Assembly: GCF_006715225.1 (NCBI RefSeq) | Contig: NZ_VFMU01000001.1 | Span: forward strand, 2,914,001 to 2,978,000 | DNA from: Arthrobacter sp. SLBN-112 | Lineage (GTDB): Bacteria; Actinomycetota; Actinomycetes; Actinomycetales; Micrococcaceae | Length of the DNA stretch: 64,000 bases | Reading direction: 5' to 3' | Shown here: positions 16,901 through 26,614 of the stretch, one piece after another | Layout: each line of letters begins with the position of its first letter | How positions within the stretch are numbered: position 1 is the stretch's first letter | Notes under the pieces: model-generated | Database searches by the model: none | The model's input: only the letters and a program-made list of their open reading frames with translations | Told to the model about the DNA's origin: nothing | Position numbers and translations under genes: made by a program

Positions 16901-18481
16901 ATGGCGGAACAACTGCAACAGCGAAATGCAACGTCCTTGGGCGCACGTGGGCGGGACCTTGCCGCGGGACTTCAAGGACTTGTCACAGCTGCCCCGGGCG
17001 GACAGACCCAGGATTCGCACGCACCCTTTGACGGCACAGTGATTGGTGAAGTGCCTGTCTGCACCACGCGTGACGTTGATGCCGCCGTCGATATGGCCCG
17101 CGTGGCGCAGCGGCACTGGGCCGATGTATCGGTCGCTGAACGCTGTGCCGTGGTCCGGCGCTTCCGGGGGCTGGTGCTGGACCGGGAGCAGGACATCCTG
17201 GACCTGGTGCAGGCAGAGAGCGGCAAGTCCCGGCTGAGCGCCTTCGAGGAGTTCGCGGATGTGGTCCTGACGGCGGACTACTATGTGCGGAACGCTGAAC
17301 GGTTCCTTGGGCCGCGCCGCCGGAAGGGCGCCGCCCCGGTCCTGACCCGCACCACCGAACACCGCATTCCCAAGGGGGTGGTGGGCGTTATCAGTCCCTG
17401 GAACTATCCGCTGACCCTTTCGGTCTCGGACGCCATCCCGGCCCTGCTGGCCGGCAACGGCATCGTCTTGAAGCCGGATTCACAAACACCCTTCACCGCC
17501 CTGCTGATGCTCAGGCTGCTCCGGCAGGCGGGCCTTCCCGCAGACCTGTTCCAGGTGGTTACGGGACCCGGCGCCGCGATTGGGCCCGCTTTGATTGAGC
17601 GGGTCGACTTCCTGATGTTCACCGGATCGTCGAAGACCGGCAAGACCGTGGCCCGGCAGTGCGGCGAACGGCTGATCGGCTTTTCCGCCGAACTCGGCGG
17701 CAAGAACCCCATGCTGGTACTGGCTGATGCGAATATTGGCAAGGCCGCCGCCGGAGCGGTGCACGCCTGTTTTTCCAACTCCGGACAGCTGTGCGTGAGC
17801 ATCGAACGGATCTATGTGCACACAGACGTCCACGACAGTTTCCTGGCCGCCTTCGCAGCCGGGGCAAAGGGGATCCGCATGGCTCCAGGGCCTGACTGGG
17901 ACATCGGCATGGGGTCCCTCATCGGCACGGCACAACTTCAACGGGTGGAGCGCCACGTCCAGGATGCGCTGGCCAAAGGCGCGCAACTGGTTACCGGCGG
18001 CCGGCGGCGCCCGGACCTGGGGCCCTTGTTCTACGAGCCAACGGTCCTCACCGGAGTCACTGAAGAGATGCTCGTGTCCCGGGAAGAGACCTTCGGGCCC
18101 GTCGTGGCCGTCTACCGGACAGCGGACGACGACGAAGCCGTTGCCCTTGCCAACGATTCCGACTTCGGGCTGAACGCCAGCGTCTGGTCCGGCCGCCGGG
18201 GTGAGGCAGTGGCGCGCAGGCTCCTGACGGGCACGGTCAACGTCAATGAAGGCTATGCAGCCACCTGGGCGTCCCACGATGCACCGATCGGGGGCATGAA
18301 GGAGTCCGGCGCGGGCCGCCGCCACGGCCGGGAAGGCATCCTCAAATACACCGAGCCGCAGACCATTGCCGTGCAGCGGCTGCTCCGTGTTGCGCCCGCG
18401 CCCGGCATGTCCAACGGGGCCTACGCACGGATCATGAAAGGCGCCATCACGCTGATGGGCCGCTTTCCCCGAAGCCGTTGA
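16901..18481 (+). CDS. Succinate-semialdehyde dehydrogenase (NADP+)-like
   Basis: Aldehyde dehydrogenase, 526 aa, close to the GabD2-type succinic semialdehyde dehydrogenases of actinobacteria. VVGVISPWNYPL is the cofactor-binding segment, FTGSSKTGKTVA the NAD(P) loop, ELGGKNPMLV holds the general base Glu, and the catalytic Cys is in SNSGQLCVSIER. ATG 16901 follows the hydrolase stop directly. A 25-residue basic C-terminal tail is longer than usual. Substrate may differ from succinic semialdehyde because the neighbours (lipase-like hydrolase, retinol-type SDR) suggest hydrophobic aldehydes. Confidence 0.88.
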   Translation: MAEQLQQRNATSLGARGRDLAAGLQGLVTAAPGGQTQDSHAPFDGTVIGEVPVCTTRDVDAAVDMARVAQRHWADVSVAERCAVVRRFRGLVLDREQDILDLVQAESGKSRLSAFEEFADVVLTADYYVRNAERFLGPRRRKGAAPVLTRTTEHRIPKGVVGVISPWNYPLTLSVSDAIPALLAGNGIVLKPDSQTPFTALLMLRLLRQAGLPADLFQVVTGPGAAIGPALIERVDFLMFTGSSKTGKTVARQCGERLIGFSAELGGKNPMLVLADANIGKAAAGAVHACFSNSGQLCVSIERIYVHTDVHDSFLAAFAAGAKGIRMAPGPDWDIGMGSLIGTAQLQRVERHVQDALAKGAQLVTGGRRRPDLGPLFYEPTVLTGVTEEMLVSREETFGPVVAVYRTADDDEAVALANDSDFGLNASVWSGRRGEAVARRLLTGTVNVNEGYAATWASHDAPIGGMKESGAGRRHGREGILKYTEPQTIAVQRLLRVAPAPGMSNGAYARIMKGAITLMGRFPRSR

Positions 18482-18533
18482 CGGACATCGCCCGCGCCGC
18501 CAGCCACACACCGGTAAAACCCAGGAGAACCAT

Positions 18534-19361
18534 ATGCCCACAGGAACCCCGCTTTCCGGCGCAACACTGTTGATCACGGGAGGTGGCAGCGGGCTGGGCC
18601 GCCGCCTGGCGCTCGGAGCCGCCCGGCGCGGCAGCCGGGTGGTCATCTGGGACCTGGATGCTGCACGGGGCGCAGCAGTGCGCGATGAGATCCGCGCCGC
18701 CGGCGGCTTTGCCGAAGCCCACATTGTTGACGTCACGGACCGTGAGGCGGTGAAGGCTGCCGCGGGTGTTGCCGGACCGGTGGATGTCCTGGTCAACAAC
18801 GCCGGCGTGGTCAGCGGCCGGCCACTCCTGGAAGCCACGGATGAAGCCCTCGAACGGACCATGAACGTCAATGTCATGGCCCTGTACTGGGTCACCCGCG
18901 CCTTCCTCGGCGGAATGGCAAACCGCCGGCGGGGAACGGTGGTCACCGTTGCCAGTGCTGCCGGCCTGGTGGGTGTGGCCTGCCAGACGGACTATTCCGC
19001 CAGCAAGTTTGCCGCCTTCGGCTTCAACGAATCACTCCGTGCCGAGCTCCGCGCCGGAAGAACCGGTGTCAATACGCTGGTGGTCTGCCCTTACTACATC
19101 GACACCGGGATGTTCGATGGCGTCCAGACCCGCTGGCCACTGCTCCTCCCCATCCTCCAGGAAGAGCAGGTGGCAACCAGGGTCCTTGACGCCATCGAAG
19201 CCGGGCGCCGGAAACTTGTCCTGCCGCCCATTGTGAACCTGTTGCCTGCCCTGCGGATTCTTCCGGTCACCGTCTTTGACGGGCTCATGGACGTGCTGGG
19301 AGTCAACCGGACCATGGACCACTTCACCGGACGGGATGCGGGGCGGGCAGGAGGGAATTAG
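18534..19361 (+). CDS. SDR family oxidoreductase (retinol dehydrogenase-like)
   Basis: Classical short-chain dehydrogenase, 275 aa. The TGGGSGLG cofactor motif, acidic VIWDLD (favours NAD), NNAGVV, and catalytic YSASK are all present. The C-terminal LPALRILPVTVFDGLMDVLGVN region is hydrophobic and resembles membrane-associated retinol/epidermal dehydrogenases. It lies 52 nt after the aldehyde dehydrogenase, so alcohol to aldehyde (SDR) and then to acid (ALDH) is a plausible chain. Confidence 0.87.
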   Translation: MPTGTPLSGATLLITGGGSGLGRRLALGAARRGSRVVIWDLDAARGAAVRDEIRAAGGFAEAHIVDVTDREAVKAAAGVAGPVDVLVNNAGVVSGRPLLEATDEALERTMNVNVMALYWVTRAFLGGMANRRRGTVVTVASAAGLVGVACQTDYSASKFAAFGFNESLRAELRAGRTGVNTLVVCPYYIDTGMFDGVQTRWPLLLPILQEEQVATRVLDAIEAGRRKLVLPPIVNLLPALRILPVTVFDGLMDVLGVNRTMDHFTGRDAGRAGGN

Positions 19362-19472
19362 GGGTAAGGCCTACCCTCCTTCATTGGGGACCCGTGACCC
19401 TATGACAGACCAAAGCCCGGGTCTATCCTGCTGCCCAGGGGGGATACCGTTGCGAAGAAATGGGGCCCCGAA

Positions 19473-21251
19473 ATGCGCATGACAAGACGACAACTGCTGC
19501 AGGCCGGTGCTGTTGCCGGTGCAGGGCTCCTGGCTTCGCCCGGCTTGCCGGCTGCCGCGGCCCGTGCACCTGCGTCCGGGAAGCAATCGATGTTTACCGA
19601 GCAGCTCCCCACCATGGATGAGCTCGGAGTGCTGGACGTGCAGGCTGGCGGCAGCAAGTCGCTCTGGGTCCGCAACGCCCGCCACCGGTTCCAGGAACAC
19701 ATGGGCCTGACGGACACCTTGGCCTACCAGGAGGCCGGTTCAACCCGGACGTACCTTGGCCCCGTGATCATCGCCCGGAAAGGTACGCCCTTCGAGCTGA
19801 CGGTCCACAACCAGGCCGGACGGCATCCCCTGGCCTTTGCCATCGACCCCGAACTGGTTCCGGCGGGCAGCAACGATGCAGTGCGGCCGCGGACGTCCGT
19901 CCATCTTCACGGCGGCAACGTCAGTGTGCGGTCCGATGGCGGCCCGGACCAGGCCTTCGGTCCCGGCGCCTCCTACACGTACCACTACGGCAACAACCAG
20001 GATGCCGCCGGCCTCTGGTACCACGACCATGCGCTGGGTATCACCCGCCTGAACGTGTACGCCGGATTGGCCGGCGGCTACCTCCTCCGGGACGCACCAG
20101 GCGGGACCGGGATCGATACCGGTGACGGGACACACCTGCCGCCGCCCCCGTATGAAGTGCCGCTGATTATCCAGGACCGGATGTTCAACCCCGACGGCTC
20201 GTTTGCCTACCCTCCCAATCCGGAACTGGTCAGTGCTGACGGGACACTCCGCCCCTGGGCACCGGAATTCTTCGGCGATGTGGCCACCGTCAATGGAAAG
20301 AACTGGCCCAACCTGGACGTGGCCCGCGGGAAGTACCGTTTCCGGATGTTCAACGGCTCCAACGCCCGGTTCTACGACTTCAGGTTCCTCGCCGGCGGCA
20401 CGGCGGTCCCTTTCCACCAGATAGGGTCCGACGGCGGCCTGCTCGATGCTCCCGTCCGGCTCACCAGGCTGGTGATGGGACCGGGCGAACGGGCAGACAT
20501 CGTGGTGGACTTCGCCGGACTCAAGGCAGGCGCGAGGGTGATCCTGGCCAACAGCGCCCCGGTGCCCTACCCGGACGGGCCAAAGTCTGTCCGGCAGGGC
20601 GGACTCCCGCTCCCGCAGATCATGCAGTTCACCGTCCTCTCCGAGCCCGGCTACACGGTGCCGCTGCCGGCCCAGCTCCGGTCCGAAGCCGTTACCAAGC
20701 TCGGCGAATGGCCGGTCAGGGCAACAAGGTCCATGGCACTGGTGGAAGTAGCCAACGCGGACGACGTGCCGGTGATGGCGCTGCTGAACAACAGGATGTT
20801 CGACAGCCCGGACATCACGGTGGTGAAGAGTGACACCCTGGAACAGTGGGAGCTCATCAACACCACCGTGGACGCCCATCCCATCCATCTGCATTTCACC
20901 CAGTTCCAGGTGCTCAACCGGCAGAAGTTCGACGTTGATGCCTATCTGGAGGAAACGGACTTCATCGATCCGGCCACCGGCCTGGTCACGCCGGGGCGGG
21001 GAAGCGCCGTCGACGTCGGCCCTTACCTGATCGGCCGGCCCAAGGCAGCGCCGGCCACTGAGCAGGGCTGGAAGGACACCGCGGTGGCGATGCCGGGGGA
21101 AGTGACACGCATTCGCGTGCCCTTCGGCGCAGCCGCGGCCGGTGGAGCTCCGCTGGCCATCGGCTCATCCTTCAAGGGCGAATACGTCTGGCACTGCCAC
21201 ATCCTCGAACACGAGGACAACGATATGATGCAGCGCTACGTGATTGAGTAG
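19473..21251 (+). CDS. Multicopper oxidase, Tat-exported
   Basis: Secreted laccase/bilirubin oxidase/phenoxazinone synthase-type enzyme, 592 aa, coupling substrate oxidation to O2 reduction. The N-terminus MTRRQLLQ followed by a hydrophobic Ala/Gly segment and AAA is a Tat signal. The four copper-ligand motifs are present: HLHGGN (near 146), YHDHA (near 183), HPIHLHFTQF (near 468) and HCHILEHEDNDMM (near 572), the last with the type-1 Cys and axial Met. Copper detoxification or phenolic oxidation are both possible. Confidence 0.92.
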   Translation: MRMTRRQLLQAGAVAGAGLLASPGLPAAAARAPASGKQSMFTEQLPTMDELGVLDVQAGGSKSLWVRNARHRFQEHMGLTDTLAYQEAGSTRTYLGPVIIARKGTPFELTVHNQAGRHPLAFAIDPELVPAGSNDAVRPRTSVHLHGGNVSVRSDGGPDQAFGPGASYTYHYGNNQDAAGLWYHDHALGITRLNVYAGLAGGYLLRDAPGGTGIDTGDGTHLPPPPYEVPLIIQDRMFNPDGSFAYPPNPELVSADGTLRPWAPEFFGDVATVNGKNWPNLDVARGKYRFRMFNGSNARFYDFRFLAGGTAVPFHQIGSDGGLLDAPVRLTRLVMGPGERADIVVDFAGLKAGARVILANSAPVPYPDGPKSVRQGGLPLPQIMQFTVLSEPGYTVPLPAQLRSEAVTKLGEWPVRATRSMALVEVANADDVPVMALLNNRMFDSPDITVVKSDTLEQWELINTTVDAHPIHLHFTQFQVLNRQKFDVDAYLEETDFIDPATGLVTPGRGSAVDVGPYLIGRPKAAPATEQGWKDTAVAMPGEVTRIRVPFGAAAAGGAPLAIGSSFKGEYVWHCHILEHEDNDMMQRYVIE

Positions 21252-21275
21252 CCTGCGCTTCCGGACCCTGCGCTG

Positions 21276-21788
21276 CTAGGGACGGGAACTTCCCGCAGCC
21301 AGCGAGCTGATGGGTGCGGTGAAGGCGTCCGTCAGCCGCAGGAGGTCTGCCGGGGCGAGCTCAATGTCCAGGCCGCGGCGGCCCCCGGACACCAGGATCG
21401 TGTCCAGCCCCAAGGCGGTGGAATCCAGCACCGTGGGGGAGGTCTGCCGCTGCCCGATGGGGGAGATGCCGCCCAGGACGTAGCCGGTGCGGCGCTGCGC
21501 TGCGGCGGGATCGGCCATGGCGGCCTTCTTGGCCCCGAACGCGGCAGCCATTGCCTTCAGGTCGAGGGTTCCGCTGACCGGTACGATTCCCACCGCGAGC
21601 CGGCCCTCCACGTCCACCATCAGGGTTTTGAAGACGCGGGAGGGATCAATGCCAAGGGCTTCGGCAGCTTCAGCGCCATAGCTCTGCGCGGATGGATCGT
21701 GGGTGTACGGGTGCAGCACAAAGGGAGCCCCGGCAGCGGTCAGGGCCGCTGTTGCCGGGGTTCCCTGGGAGCCGTTCTTCCGTGCCAC
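21276..21788 (-). CDS. ybaK: Cys-tRNA(Pro) deacylase YbaK/EbsC
   Basis: Trans-editing factor, 170 aa, that hydrolyses misacylated Cys-tRNA(Pro). Signature stretches are ALGIDPSRVFKTLMV, VGIVPVSGTLDLKA, YVLGGISPIGQ and DTILVSGGRRGLDIELAP. Length matches the family. It lies 10 nt downstream of the SufE gene on the same strand, so the pair may form one transcript with the sulfurtransferase, grouping cysteine- and sulfur-related functions. Confidence 0.92.
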   Translation of the reverse strand: MARKNGSQGTPATAALTAAGAPFVLHPYTHDPSAQSYGAEAAEALGIDPSRVFKTLMVDVEGRLAVGIVPVSGTLDLKAMAAAFGAKKAAMADPAAAQRRTGYVLGGISPIGQRQTSPTVLDSTALGLDTILVSGGRRGLDIELAPADLLRLTDAFTAPISSLAAGSSRP

Positions 21789-21798
21789 AGGTACGGGG

Positions 21799-22251
21799 TC
21801 AGGCCTGGGCGCGGGACTCTGCCGCCACCTTGCGCTTGATCCTTCCCAGCATGGCGGTCATGCCCCTCATGCGCAGCGGCGTAATGGCCCGGGTGAGCCC
21901 CAGCAGCTCCGGCATGTCGTCCGGCACGGACAGGATTTCTTCGGCGGACAGGCCGTCCAGGCCCTCGTGCAGCACGCCGGCGAACCCCCGCGTGGTGGGT
22001 GCCTCGGCAGGTGCCTTGAAGAACAGGTGGACCGCGCCGTCGTCGTTCTTCCCCGTTTCAATGGTGAGGAACAGCGGCGACTGGCACTCCACCACCTGCT
22101 CCAGCAGTTCGGGGTGGTCCTTGAGCCGGTCGGGGAGCTCGGGCAGTCCTTCGGAGAACTCCAGCAGCAGCTGCAGCCTCTCGGGTTCGGACAGGGCCTG
22201 GAAGTCGTCCACGATCGCCGCCAGGGCGGATGGCAATGCTTGAGTAGTCAT
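21799..22251 (-). CDS. sufE: SufE family sulfur acceptor
   Basis: Protein of 150 aa that accepts persulfide sulfur from a cysteine desulfurase during Fe-S cluster assembly. The sulfur-accepting Cys is in VVECQSPLF (near residue 57), and TRGFAGVLHEGLDG and LTPLRMRGM-like ITPLRMRGMTAML are typical. No desulfurase is adjacent; the neighbouring gene is a rhodanese-type sulfurtransferase 30 nt upstream, and such pairing is frequent in actinobacteria. Confidence 0.92.
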   Translation of the reverse strand: MTTQALPSALAAIVDDFQALSEPERLQLLLEFSEGLPELPDRLKDHPELLEQVVECQSPLFLTIETGKNDDGAVHLFFKAPAEAPTTRGFAGVLHEGLDGLSAEEILSVPDDMPELLGLTRAITPLRMRGMTAMLGRIKRKVAAESRAQA

Positions 22252-22281
22252 CGTTTCAAGTCTACGCGGGCGGGCGCTGCG

Positions 22282-23208
22282 TCAGGCTCCGACGGTGGCC
22301 GGAACGGAACCCCGCTCGGCGCCCTTGACGATCGGCACGCGGACGGCATTGCCCCACTCGGTCCAGGATCCGTCGTAGTTGCGGACGGAATCAAAGCCCA
22401 GGAGGTACTTCAGGGCGAACCAGGTGTGGCTGGAACGCTCGCCAATCCGGCAGTATGCCACCACGTCGTCACCCTCGGACAGGCCGGCCTCGCCGAGGTA
22501 GATCGCCTCCAGTTCCCCGCGGCTCTTGAAGGTGCCGTCGGCGGCAGCGGCACGGGCCCAGGGGATGGATGCGGCAGTGGGGATGTGGCCACCGCGGAGG
22601 GCGCCCTCCTCAGGGTAGGCCGGCATGTGGGTGCGCTGCCCGGTGTATTCCTCGGGCGAGCGGACGTCGATAAGCGGACCGGTGCCGAGGTGGGCCAGGA
22701 CGTCGTCCTTGAAGGCGCGGATGGGGGCGTCGGCGCGCTCGACCACCGGGTAGCTCCCCGGGGCGGGGGCGGGCCGGTCCTTGGTCAGTTCCCGGCCTTC
22801 GGCAATCCACTTGTCCCGGCCGCCGTCGAGCAGCCGGACATCCTGGTGGCCAAACAGCGTGAAGACCCAAAGCGCGTAGGCGGCCCACCAGTTGGACTTG
22901 TCGCCGTAGATGACCACGGTGCTGTCCCGCGAGATTCCCTTTGAGGCCGCGAGCTCCGCGAAGGCTGCGCCGTCAATGTAGTCACGGGCAACTTCGTCGT
23001 TCAGGTCGGTGTGCCAGTCAATCTTGACCGCGCCGGGGACGTGGCCTGTTTCGTACAGGAGCACATCCTCGTCGGATTCCACCACGACGAGTCCGCCGTC
23101 AGCCACCGCGCCGTCCTTGATGGCAGCCGCCAGCCACTCCGTGGAGACGAGACGTTCCGGGTGGGCGTAGGCAGCGAACTTCTCATTCTGGTCAACCGGG
23201 TAGGGCAT
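22282..23208 (-). CDS. sseA: Thiosulfate/3-mercaptopyruvate sulfurtransferase
   Basis: Two-domain rhodanese, 308 aa. The inactive N-terminal rhodanese domain contains [17 protein letters not shown], and the active-site Cys is in the C-terminal loop [16 protein letters not shown] 23208 was chosen; an ATG 45 nt further upstream gives an N-terminal extension not expected in the family. It leads the sseA-sufE-ybaK run and is divergent from zapE. Confidence 0.9.
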   Translation of the reverse strand: MPYPVDQNEKFAAYAHPERLVSTEWLAAAIKDGAVADGGLVVVESDEDVLLYETGHVPGAVKIDWHTDLNDEVARDYIDGAAFAELAASKGISRDSTVVIYGDKSNWWAAYALWVFTLFGHQDVRLLDGGRDKWIAEGRELTKDRPAPAPGSYPVVERADAPIRAFKDDVLAHLGTGPLIDVRSPEEYTGQRTHMPAYPEEGALRGGHIPTAASIPWARAAAADGTFKSRGELEAIYLGEAGLSEGDDVVAYCRIGERSSHTWFALKYLLGFDSVRNYDGSWTEWGNAVRVPIVKGAERGSVPATVGA

Positions 23209-23423
23209 TGCTTGGCCTTTCAGTAAGAGCACGGGAATCCATGGAACATGCATTGGAACCTGTTCCCACCCTAGCCAGCGCCCCTGACGTTGTCCGTATT
23301 CCGTTAATAGGGCGAAATGTTGCCTTCGTCACTCGCTGTGCCGCGAGGATGGCAGCCAGCCCGGGAACGGCCTGCATTGCCGGTATCCTTTCTGGGGACC
23401 AACCACCAGCAGAACGGACCACC

Positions 23424-24461
23424 TTGGTACAGATCGAACAGCTTGCCGCCCGCACTCCGGCAGTTTCGGTGGACGAACTCCTCAAGGGCTTCTACCCATC
23501 GCCGCGGTTCGGGGAGGTCTCCTTTGCGAGCTACCGCCCGGATCCCAAGCAGCCCAGCCAGGCCACGGCCGTGCGGGAACTGCAGGGGTTTGCCGACGGC
23601 GTTGGGTCAGGTAACGGGGGCGGGCTCTTCAAGAAGCTGTTCGGCAAGAAAGACGAATCGCGGGCCGGCATCTACCTTGACGGCGGGTTCGGCGTGGGCA
23701 AGACGCACCTGCTCGCGTCCCTGTGGCACGCCTCGCCGGGCCCCAAAGCCTTCGGTACGTTCGTGGAGTACACCAACCTCGTGGGCGCCCTGTCCTTCCG
23801 CAAGACGGTCGATGCGCTGAGCGGCTACAAGCTCGTCTGCATCGACGAATTCGAACTCGACGATCCGGGCGATACCGTCCTGATGTCCCGGCTCATGCGG
23901 GAACTGGCCGACGCCGGGGTCAAGCTTGCCGCCACATCCAACACCCTGCCGGGCTCGCTCGGTGACGGCCGCTTTGCCGCCGTGGACTTCCAGCGCGAAA
24001 TCCAGGTCCTGGCCGACCAGTTCGAGGTCATCCGGATCGACGGCGAGGACTTCCGGCACCGTGGCCTTCCCGCCGCGCCGGCCCCGCTGAGGAACAGCGA
24101 ACTCAATGCCCACATGAAGGCGGAGTTCGACGGCAAGACGGTTGCCCAGGACGAATTTTCCACCCTCATCCACCACCTGGCCGGCGTGCACCCCAGCCGC
24201 TACCGCCAGTTGATCGACGGCGTTGACGGCGTGGTCTGGCGCAACGTGGAAACCATCAAGGAGCAGGCGGTGGCGCTTCGGTTCGTGGTCCTGGCGGACC
24301 GGCTCTACGACAAGGATGTTCCCATCCTGGCCAGCGGCGTCCCCTTCGACCAGTTGTTCACCGAGGAAATGATGACCGGCGGGTACATGAAGAAATACTT
24401 CCGCGCCGTCTCCCGCTTGACCGCGCTGGCCCGTGAAGGCCAGAACCACGAACCCTCGTAG
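23424..24461 (+). CDS. zapE: Cell division protein ZapE (AFG1-like ATPase)
   Basis: P-loop ATPase of the AFG1/ZapE family, 345 aa. Walker A is GGFGVGKTH, Walker B is VCIDEFELDD and sensor-like ATSNTLP follows. TTG 23424 (LVQIEQLAARTP) was chosen because it gives the usual N-terminus; earlier in-frame starts add about 70 residues without family character and run into the divergent sulfurtransferase promoter. Known members interact with the FtsZ ring or aid membrane protein turnover. Confidence 0.85.
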   Translation: MVQIEQLAARTPAVSVDELLKGFYPSPRFGEVSFASYRPDPKQPSQATAVRELQGFADGVGSGNGGGLFKKLFGKKDESRAGIYLDGGFGVGKTHLLASLWHASPGPKAFGTFVEYTNLVGALSFRKTVDALSGYKLVCIDEFELDDPGDTVLMSRLMRELADAGVKLAATSNTLPGSLGDGRFAAVDFQREIQVLADQFEVIRIDGEDFRHRGLPAAPAPLRNSELNAHMKAEFDGKTVAQDEFSTLIHHLAGVHPSRYRQLIDGVDGVVWRNVETIKEQAVALRFVVLADRLYDKDVPILASGVPFDQLFTEEMMTGGYMKKYFRAVSRLTALAREGQNHEPS

Positions 24462-24471
24462 GGCAACACTC

Positions 24472-25689
24472 CTAAGAGGACGTCAGGCTGCGACGCGGCT
24501 TGAGCGCCCACCGGACCGCCAGCCCGGCAGCCAGTGCCCAGAACGCGGAACCGATTCCGGCAAAGGCCAGTCCCGAGGCCGCCATCAGGAACGTGACCGC
24601 CGGGGCAATACGCTCCTCGGCGTCAGCAAGGGCAGCCGAAATTGCCGAAGCCAGGGTGCCCAGCAGGGCCAGCCCGGCCACGGCTTCGAGCATCCCCGCG
24701 GGCGCCTGGTTAACTACCGACACCAGGGCTGTGGAAAAGGCAGCCAGCACCAGGTAGGCCAGGCCGGACGTAAAACCGGCGATCCATCGCCTGCTTCGGT
24801 CCCCGCCTGCTTCGGGGCCGGCGGCGAGGGCCGCGCTGAGCGCCGCGAGGTTGATGGCGTGGCCGCCGAAGGGCGCTCCCAGAACGGTGCCCGTTCCCGT
24901 AACCAGCATCGCCGGCCGCCACGGGGTCTCATAACCGAATGAATGCAGCACAGCCACTCCGGGAACGTTTTGCGACGCCATGGTCACCACGAACAAGGGG
25001 ACGGCGATGCCGGCAACGGCCTGCAGGCTGAACGAGGGCGTGGTCCAGGCCAGTGCGGGCATGAATCCTGCCGGATCCACCGCCGTCCCGGCGGACGCCA
25101 GGGAAGTTCCGATCACGCCCAGGGCCACGAGCAATGCTGCAGGAACCGCCCAGCGCGGAGCGAACTTCATCATCAGCAGCCAGCACAAAATGACCGGCGC
25201 AACAAACACGGGGACCGTGCCCAAGGCTTTGAAGGGGGCCAGGCAGAGCTGCAGCAGGACCCCGGCCAGCATCGCCTGCGCCAGGGAGGACGGAATGCGC
25301 GCCATCAGCCTGCCAAGCGCCGGCACCATGCCCGTCAAGGCCAACAGCAGGCCCGCCGCGAGGAAGGCCCCGACGGCGGACGGCCACCCGCCGTCGGGAA
25401 TTCCCGATGCAGCCAGCAGCGCCGCGCCCGGCGTTGACCAGGCCAGTGTCACCGGAACCCGGGAGCGCCAGGCGAGCACCAGGACGCCAATCCCGATGGT
25501 GATGGTCAGTGCAAGCAGGCCGGATGCGGCCTGGCCGGAATCGGCTCCCACCGCCTTGAGGCCGGCCAGGACCACGGCAAAGGAGGAGGTGAAGCCCACC
25601 GAAGCGGTGACGATCCCGGCGACGAAGGGCCGGGAATCGATTCGGGCCCGGGTGGTCTTTGCCTCGGAGGGTGCGGGGGAGTTGGGCAT
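24472..25689 (-). CDS. benE: Benzoate/H+ symporter BenE family
   Basis: Polytopic membrane transporter, 405 aa, with about 11-12 hydrophobic helices filling nearly the whole sequence. Family marks include AWSTPGAALLA, VFVAPVILCWLL, VTMASQNVPGVAVL and GAPFGGHAINLAALSAAL. It is probably a proton-coupled importer of an aromatic acid. No benzoate-degradation genes are nearby, so the substrate is not certain. It converges on zapE, with the stops 10 nt apart. Confidence 0.88.
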   Translation of the reverse strand: MPNSPAPSEAKTTRARIDSRPFVAGIVTASVGFTSSFAVVLAGLKAVGADSGQAASGLLALTITIGIGVLVLAWRSRVPVTLAWSTPGAALLAASGIPDGGWPSAVGAFLAAGLLLALTGMVPALGRLMARIPSSLAQAMLAGVLLQLCLAPFKALGTVPVFVAPVILCWLLMMKFAPRWAVPAALLVALGVIGTSLASAGTAVDPAGFMPALAWTTPSFSLQAVAGIAVPLFVVTMASQNVPGVAVLHSFGYETPWRPAMLVTGTGTVLGAPFGGHAINLAALSAALAAGPEAGGDRSRRWIAGFTSGLAYLVLAAFSTALVSVVNQAPAGMLEAVAGLALLGTLASAISAALADAEERIAPAVTFLMAASGLAFAGIGSAFWALAAGLAVRWALKPRRSLTSS

Positions 25690-25795
25690 ACCGGCAGGTT
25701 ACCGGCGGGCGTCCGGGAATCGGGAATCCGTTGGCACCGGCTCGGTTACAAGCCGGAACCGCCTTACGGTGCCATCAGCGCCCTTAAACGCCGAA

Positions 25796-25829
25796 GGTGC
25801 GGGCGCCGCCTCCCGGCGGGACCCGCACC
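25796..25829. terminator. Imperfect hairpin between benE and MT0933-like gene
   Basis: GGTGCGGG / CCCGCACC with inner CGCCG / CGGCG forms a long GC hairpin 38 nt after the small minus-strand gene. It has no U-tract. The rest of the 177-bp gap holds nothing recognisable. Confidence 0.35.
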
Positions 25830-25866
25830 CCGTTGACGTGCTGGGGCAAAGCCCTGGCCAAATCCT

Positions 25867-26130
25867 TTACGGAGCCCTGTCAACCGGCGGAACCGGATTT
25901 TCAGGAGCTGCCGGCGGAACCTGCCCGGCGGCAGGTGCCTGGCCCGGGGTTCCGTTCTTGTCAATGAGCTTGGAAGCGCCATCCTGGATCTTGTCGACAT
26001 GGCCGGTGTACTTGCCGCCGGTCTTGGTGTCGACGAAATCGCCGGCCTTGCTGATGCCGTTCTTGATGGCCTGCTCGTTGCCGCGGATGAGACCCTGAGC
26101 CTTGTCCTTTAGATCGTCAATCAAACCCAC
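25867..26130 (-). CDS. MT0933-like antitoxin family protein
   Basis: Small 87-aa protein resembling the MT0933/Rv0909 antitoxin family, seen from the DKAQGLIRGNEQ, ISKAGDFVDTKTGGKYTGHVDKIQDGASKLI core of amphipathic helices. The C-terminus is Pro/Ala-rich. GTG 26130 was chosen because GGGAGG ends 5 nt before it; the GTG at 26136 overlaps that Shine-Dalgarno sequence. No partner toxin gene is adjacent, and many members of this family occur alone, so an antitoxin role should not be assumed. Confidence 0.75.
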   Translation of the reverse strand: MGLIDDLKDKAQGLIRGNEQAIKNGISKAGDFVDTKTGGKYTGHVDKIQDGASKLIDKNGTPGQAPAAGQVPPAAPENPVPPVDRAP

Positions 26131-26239
26131 GAGCACCTCCCTTCGATCGCGGAGCCAGGTCGCTCCTCGCGCCTTCGATCCTATCCGGGGGTGAAAGGTG
26201 TGCCTAGGGAGTTCGCCCGCAGCGGATGCGGGGGAAACG

Positions 26240-26264
26240 AAAAAAGCAGCTCCGTAGGAGCTGC
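26240..26264 (-). terminator. Rho-independent terminator of tRNA cluster
   Basis: On the minus strand a perfect 8-bp stem (GCAGCTCC / GGAGCTGC) with a 3-nt loop is followed by six T residues. It lies just after the last minus-strand tRNA-Val. Confidence 0.9.
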
Positions 26265-26272
26265 TGTTCTTG

Positions 26273-26344
26273 TGGGCGATACTGGGATCGAACCAGTGAC
26301 CTCTTCCGTGTCAGGGAAGCGCGCTACCGCTGCGCCAATCGCCC
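26273..26344 (-). tRNA. tRNA-Val (GAC)
   Basis: The 72-nt cloverleaf has a 7-bp GGGCGAT/ATCGCCC acceptor stem, anticodon loop CTGACAC and a standard GGTTCGATCC T-arm. CCA is not encoded. It appears to be an exact copy of the tRNA at 26505-26576. Confidence 0.97.
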
Positions 26345-26377
26345 GGAACCGGAAGACCGGCTTATGGGATATAAGAG

Positions 26378-26450
<73 letters not shown>

Positions 26451-26504
26451 GTGTGCAGGATGAACCGGTAAACCGGCGGTACTGCGGGCAAGTTGCCTTG
26501 CCAG

Positions 26505-26576
26505 TGGGCGATACTGGGATCGAACCAGTGACCTCTTCCGTGTCAGGGAAGCGCGCTACCGCTGCGCCAATCGCCC
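26505..26576 (-). tRNA. tRNA-Val (GAC), second copy
   Basis: Same 72-nt sequence as the first tRNA-Val(GAC) copy in this cluster. It lies between the tRNA-Gly and tRNA-Cys genes on the minus strand. Confidence 0.97.
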
Positions 26577-26614
26577 ATTGAATCCGAAACATCCGGAAAC
26601 CTTGGTTTTCACCG

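Noticed and set aside
25867..26130. Toxin-antitoxin module
   Set aside because: Only an MT0933-like protein is present; no toxin gene lies adjacent.
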